Source of the DNA: a virus
DNA: 22,450 bases
IMG/VR virus record: IMGVR_UViG_3300036791_000343
Span: 1 to 22,450 of that record
Direction: 5' to 3' (one strand)
Shown here: piece by piece, positions 19,216 through 22,450 of the stretch
Numbering within the stretch: position 1 is the stretch's first letter
How the letters are laid out: every line of letters begins with the position of its first letter
The notes under the pieces: model-generated
Databases searched by the model: none
What the model was told of the DNA's origin: nothing
Seen by the model: only the letters and a program-made list of their open reading frames with translations
Position numbers and translations under genes: made by a program

Positions 19216-20796
19216 TTGATACTCAAACAACATTGCAGTTATTGCAAAGAGAAGAAGGAAGTGACCCGCGTTCTAAAGGATGAAAACGGTCTAACGCGTT
19301 TCTTCGCATGTGGTCACATGCAGCGCGTTAACTACGTTAAGCCATCCGACTTCGCCAATATTACCTCGTCGGACAACAAAACGCCATACCCATTCCAACT
19401 GGAAGGCGCTGCATTTGCGGCAAACGCAAACTTTAGAGCATTGATTGCAGACGAATGCGGTCTTGGCAAGACGGTTCAGGGGCTTTCATTGCTCTCCCGA
19501 CCGGAGACCTTGCCTGCCTTAGTTATATGCAAGGCAGGCTTGCGTATGCAATGGGTACGCGAGACGCACCGTTGGATTGCACAGCACGGTCAAGTTATAA
19601 TAAGCGAAAAGGAACCCAATCTTGGTCTTAAAGTTGCTTTCATTAGCATGGATTTGTTACATCGCTTCAAAGATATGGAGGCGTTTGTAAAGCGCTTCGG
19701 CTTTAAAACCATAATCTTAGACGAATGCCAAGCGATTAAGAACCACGATAGCAAACGCACGAATGCCATCCGTGCGTTATCCTCACACATTCCCTACTTT
19801 ATAGCGTTATCCGGCACGCCGATCAAGAACCATGCTGGAGAGTACTTCCCAATCCTCAACATTCTCCGCCCTGATCTATTCCCAACCTTGCGTGGCTTCT
19901 ACAACGACTGGACAGATTCTTACTTCAACGGCTATTCAATGAAGACCGCTGGGCTACGACCCGGCAGGGAAGAGTTATTCCAGACTTTTACAAAAGATTT
20001 CATTATCCGCCGCACAAAGTCAGAAGTCCTACCGCAACTTCCCAAAGTAGCGCGGCAGCCCCTGTTCAGCGAGTTGGGCAAGGATGTCGAAAAGGCTTAC
20101 TTAAAAGAGTTAGACGAGTTCGAGGATTACTACAATTCAGGCAAGGATGCCGGGAATCCTATAGCTCGTGGAGCTACTTTAATTGGATTCTTCTCCCGCA
20201 TGCGCCACCTTACCGGTCTCAGCAAGATAGACCCATGCGTAGCATGGACGGAAGAGTTCTTAATGAGCACTTCTAAGAAGCTGGTCATATTTGTCCATCA
20301 CAAAGACGTAGCTACCATTCTGAAAGAAAAGCTAAGGCTGTTGACTTTATCGTGGCCGTCTGAATACGGTGCAGAGCCTCTAACCTTAGAAGCGGAACAT
20401 GACATGCGTCAGCGTCAGGATGCCATCGACCAGTTTCAGTCTTCTAACAGCCGTATTCTGATAGCCTCAACTCTCGCCGCAGGTGAGGGAGTGGATGGCA
20501 TACAGAATGTGTGCAGTGACATAGTAATTCTAGAGCGGCAATGGAATCCGGCCAACGAAGAGCAGGTGGAGGGACGCATCGAACGCATGGGTCAGAATGC
20601 TTCCAACTTAACATCAACGTACATGATTGCAACGGGCACAATCGACGAGTTCTTTGCAGAGATTGTAGAGCGCAAGAGAGTATACGTGGCCAACACCTTA
20701 GACGGCGTGGTCGGTGCTAAATGGAACGAGAATAGCATCATGAAAGAACTTGCTGAGTCTCTCTCACTGAACGGTCGGAAACGTTGGAGCTGGTAA
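19216..20796 (+). CDS. SNF2-type superfamily 2 helicase/translocase, 526 aa
   Basis: The protein moves on DNA using ATP. Motif I is ADECGLGKT (78-86), motif II LDECQ (168-172, DEAH-type box as DECQ), motif III ALSGTP (197-202). Motif V/VI at the end is ASTLAAGEGVDG followed by EEQVEGRIERMGQ (448-460), with the arginine-finger pair R454/R457. An N-terminal zinc knuckle (C7/C10, with C32/H34 in ACGH) precedes the helicase core, unusual for the compact phage forms. The start is TTG at 19216 with AAAAGGA seven bases upstream, and the next Met (residue 35) falls inside the zinc knuckle. In phages such proteins act in replication, recombination or remodelling of bound proteins. Confidence 0.93.
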   Translation: MILKQHCSYCKEKKEVTRVLKDENGLTRFFACGHMQRVNYVKPSDFANITSSDNKTPYPFQLEGAAFAANANFRALIADECGLGKTVQGLSLLSRPETLPALVICKAGLRMQWVRETHRWIAQHGQVIISEKEPNLGLKVAFISMDLLHRFKDMEAFVKRFGFKTIILDECQAIKNHDSKRTNAIRALSSHIPYFIALSGTPIKNHAGEYFPILNILRPDLFPTLRGFYNDWTDSYFNGYSMKTAGLRPGREELFQTFTKDFIIRRTKSEVLPQLPKVARQPLFSELGKDVEKAYLKELDEFEDYYNSGKDAGNPIARGATLIGFFSRMRHLTGLSKIDPCVAWTEEFLMSTSKKLVIFVHHKDVATILKEKLRLLTLSWPSEYGAEPLTLEAEHDMRQRQDAIDQFQSSNSRILIASTLAAGEGVDGIQNVCSDIVILERQWNPANEEQVEGRIERMGQNASNLTSTYMIATGTIDEFFAEIVERKRVYVANTLDGVVGAKWNENSIMKELAESLSLNGRKRWSW

Positions 20797-20975
20797 TGCA
20801 CAATCTTCAAGCAGACAAAGAGCTGGCAAAGCAGATCGTGGATGCGCTAATCCGCGACCACTCTATCGGAGTAACGGACTCTGACCATGCACAGCAAACA
20901 GTATTCACGGTAATCCGCAGGTACACTTGCGGATGGTATGAAAGCAATCCAAACTCAGAACCAGCTAAACAATAA
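20796..20975 (+). CDS. Small protein, 59 aa
   Basis: The ATG at 20796 overlaps the helicase stop (TAATG) with GGAG upstream inside the helicase end, so translation is coupled. The product MHNLQADKELAKQIVDALIR, then DHSIGVTDSDHAQQTVFTVI, is mainly helical and ends CGWYESNPNSEPAKQ. No family recognised. Confidence 0.65.
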   Translation: MHNLQADKELAKQIVDALIRDHSIGVTDSDHAQQTVFTVIRRYTCGWYESNPNSEPAKQ

Positions 20976-20991
20976 AGGACAAAACCAAACG

Positions 20992-21252
20992 ATGACATTT
21001 GACGAAGCAGTTAAAACAATCAGTCCGGTAGACATACCGGACAACATCGAGCTAATGAAAAGCATTGAAAACAATGCCGACATTGTAAGAAGATTCAAGA
21101 ATATTGCCATGCTGACAGCATTGGAAACCATAACAAGCGATATTGATCCGATCAATTCTATATACGCCTCAGCAATAACAGCATTCACGTTGGGCGTGGC
21201 GGTCGGACAGAGAATGATGGCATCGGACAAGGAGGACATCGCCCATGCCTAA
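20992..21252 (+). CDS. Small protein, 86 aa
   Basis: I start at the ATG at 20992 because AAAGGAC lies about 12 bases upstream; the longer start at 20938 overlaps the previous gene. The product MTFDEAVKTISPVDIPDNIE, then MKSIENNADIVRRFKNIAML, has a hydrophobic stretch SAITAFTLGVAVGQRMM that might be a buried helix or weak membrane segment. It overlaps the next gene by 8 nt. No family recognised. Confidence 0.65.
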   Translation: MTFDEAVKTISPVDIPDNIELMKSIENNADIVRRFKNIAMLTALETITSDIDPINSIYASAITAFTLGVAVGQRMMASDKEDIAHA

Positions 21253-21496
21253 AATCATAACACTGAAAACTCCGCCATGCCCAGGATGCAAGCTAGTGCG
21301 CGGCATCGCAGTTCTCGAAGATGATTACGCACGTTGGAAAGCAGGTGCACTGATTCAGAAGGCATTCCCCAGGATGTCAGCGTCGGATAGGGAGGCACTG
21401 ATAACAGGCTACTGCGATGAGTGCTGGAATAAGCTTATCGTTGATCCCGTTGATGAAGCACTGAGCAAAATGCAAGGAAAGGCTGGCAATCTCTAA
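21245..21496 (+). CDS. CxxC pair protein, 83 aa
   Basis: The layout CPGCKLVRGI, then DDYARWKAGALIQKAFPRMS, ASDREALITGYCDECW is a pattern I recall from small uncharacterised proteins of many phages (CxxC at the start, a DYxxWxxGxxIQxxFPxMS core, CxxC in the second half). The two CxxC pairs suggest one zinc site. It overlaps the previous gene by 8 nt and shares its stop with the next start. Role unknown; conserved early phage protein. Confidence 0.75.
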   Translation: MPKIITLKTPPCPGCKLVRGIAVLEDDYARWKAGALIQKAFPRMSASDREALITGYCDECWNKLIVDPVDEALSKMQGKAGNL

Positions 21497-21663
21497 TGGA
21501 ATTTCTAGGATTCGCATTCCTAGTTCTAGCATGGATGGGCATATCGAGATACATTAAAGCCCTAGATGACAAGAATCAAATCCTTAAAATGATGGTGCTG
21601 TCTGAAATGCAAGAACGAGACAGACAGCACAAACAAGAGCAATACGAACAGGACGGAGATTAA
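21496..21663 (+). CDS. Single-span membrane protein with charged tail, 55 aa
   Basis: The ATG at 21496 overlaps the preceding stop (TAATG). MEFLGFAFLVLAWMGISRYI is a hydrophobic N-terminal helix followed by a strongly charged, Gln/Glu-rich tail (KALDDKNQILKMMVLSEMQE, then RDRQHKQEQYEQDGD), likely a short coiled coil. The tail layout resembles phage spanin-type or membrane-anchored small proteins, but no partner is visible. No family recognised. Confidence 0.6.
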   Translation: MEFLGFAFLVLAWMGISRYIKALDDKNQILKMMVLSEMQERDRQHKQEQYEQDGD

Positions 21664-21666
21664 CTC

Positions 21667-21888
21667 ATGCCAACGGTAAACTCAAAAAAGCTAATTGACG
21701 ACCTTATAGCAGCCAACGGTCATTATCCCGATGACCCGCAGGCATTGCAAATGTCATCCTACCTTAATCAGTGGGGTGACACAAGCTATAACATCGCATA
21801 CACGCCAGACGAAGTGTTCTCATTGAACACATCGCCATTTTGCAGGGACATCAAGGTTCTATGGCGTCGGAAAAAAGGGAAGGTCTAA
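21667..21888 (+). CDS. Small protein, 73 aa
   Basis: The ATG at 21667 follows GGAG with about eight bases between. The product MPTVNSKKLIDDLIAANGHY, then PDDPQALQMSSYLNQWGDTS, ends CRDIKVLWRRKKGKV with a basic tail. No family recognised. Confidence 0.65.
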   Translation: MPTVNSKKLIDDLIAANGHYPDDPQALQMSSYLNQWGDTSYNIAYTPDEVFSLNTSPFCRDIKVLWRRKKGKV

Positions 21889-21900
21889 TCAAAGCCAAAC

Positions 21901-22450
21901 ATGACCCAAAAGATTATAGCGGCTGATTCACAAGTGCTCAACAGTGTGCAATTCTGCATGAGGGCAATGAAGTACAGTCATGAAATGAATCTGCGATCCG
22001 TTCAACCAAAGGACTATCTCGAACGCGGAGACCTGCTGCACGTAATGCTTCAGACATATTACACCTTGAAGAAATACCGTGCACGCTGGTCCCTGAACCG
22101 ACCTCATCCACGGCATTCTGACGCCGTGGTAACGCACGCAGATGTTGTAGATATCTGCGTACGCGTCGGAAGGCACCATGCCATCAAGTTGGTATTGGAT
22201 CTAACAGAGGTTGAAGTTGTCATCGCAGCATTCCGCGAGTACTGCACCTATCGCGCCACGGATGCGTGGGACAGGATAATTGCCGTGGAACAGGTGGGAT
22301 CTTTTATTCTCTTTGAGAATGAGGAGTATAAAATAATTTATCAAGTAAAGATAGATTTAGTGGTAGAACTTGATAACCTACCAGTAGTCGGCGTGGATCA
22401 CAAGAGTACTAAGAGAAGGTCCGAAGACGTAATCGGGCCGGATGGGACCA
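21901..22450 (+). CDS. PD-(D/E)XK (RecB/Cas4-type) nuclease, N-terminal part
   Basis: About 183 codons are visible before the edge. The PDDEXK_1 layout is clear: FCMRAMKY near residue 18-25, ERGDLLHVML with G43 and H47, E130 (IIAVEQ), IDLVVE with D152 (149-156), and VDHKST with D166 and K168. Glu/Asp/Lys at these spacings form the catalytic site. Such nucleases in phages serve DNA recombination and processing of ends, typically beside helicases and recombinases, as here. The ribosome site is weak (AAGG about 15 bases upstream of the ATG). The start at 21901 is the first ATG after the previous stop. Confidence 0.85.
   Translation, partial: MTQKIIAADSQVLNSVQFCMRAMKYSHEMNLRSVQPKDYLERGDLLHVMLQTYYTLKKYRARWSLNRPHPRHSDAVVTHADVVDICVRVGRHHAIKLVLDLTEVEVVIAAFREYCTYRATDAWDRIIAVEQVGSFILFENEEYKIIYQVKIDLVVELDNLPVVGVDHKSTKRRSEDVIGPDGT

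Overview
The window is a stretch of a tailed double-stranded DNA phage genome (or a close prophage relative), with no cellular housekeeping genes. The evidence is a recognisable large terminase, a portal-like protein, a scaffold-like protein, a major capsid-like protein, repeat-built fibre proteins, an HNH endonuclease, an SNF2-type helicase and a RecB-like nuclease, all packed with 1-8 nt gene overlaps. Promoters fit the ordinary bacterial -35/-10 consensus and ribosome sites are AAAGGA/GGAG-like, so the host is a bacterium. I cannot name the host. No integrase, repressor, tRNA, CRISPR or lysis enzyme was recognised, so lifestyle is undecided.

Layout. Everything from 1 to about 17.85 kb is transcribed leftward (minus strand) and everything from about 18.1 kb to the right edge is transcribed rightward. 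The divergence zone (17.85-18.13 kb) holds a 25-T homopolymer, a leftward promoter bracketed by two identical 13-bp repeats, and a rightward TTGACA-type promoter. Leftward from there comes a cluster of very small genes (15.5-17.85 kb) with three extended -10 promoters, two 5' leader hairpins and two intrinsic terminators. Next is a strong tandem promoter region (15.25-15.36 kb) with a 21-bp operator-like palindrome over the distal start site. It drives the late operon: a small-terminase-like protein, an Ig-like protein, a small beta-barrel-like module, a large fibre, a Pro/Gly-rich repeat protein, small proteins, large terminase, portal, a two-helix membrane protein, a zinc-ribbon protein, an HNH nuclease, a PurD-like ATP-grasp enzyme, scaffold, capsid, and finally a gene split by one in-frame TAA at the left edge. 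A strong terminator at 10.25-10.31 kb divides this operon into fibre and packaging/head halves.

The rightward module begins with tiny genes and a zinc-ribbon protein, then a 526-aa SNF2-like helicase and several small genes (one with a CxxC pair), and runs off the edge inside a PD-(D/E)XK nuclease. This is the expected early DNA-metabolism side.

The most unusual content is: (1) the ATP-grasp ligase embedded by overlaps between HNH and scaffold genes; (2) five 20-bp palindromes sharing the core CGCA(A/G)CTGCG whose outer bases vary in a compensatory way; (3) an operator palindrome at the late promoter with a matching half-site in the early leader; (4) a TAA inside a 15-bp-stem hairpin interrupting an otherwise continuous reading frame; (5) one protein module present three times in the late operon.
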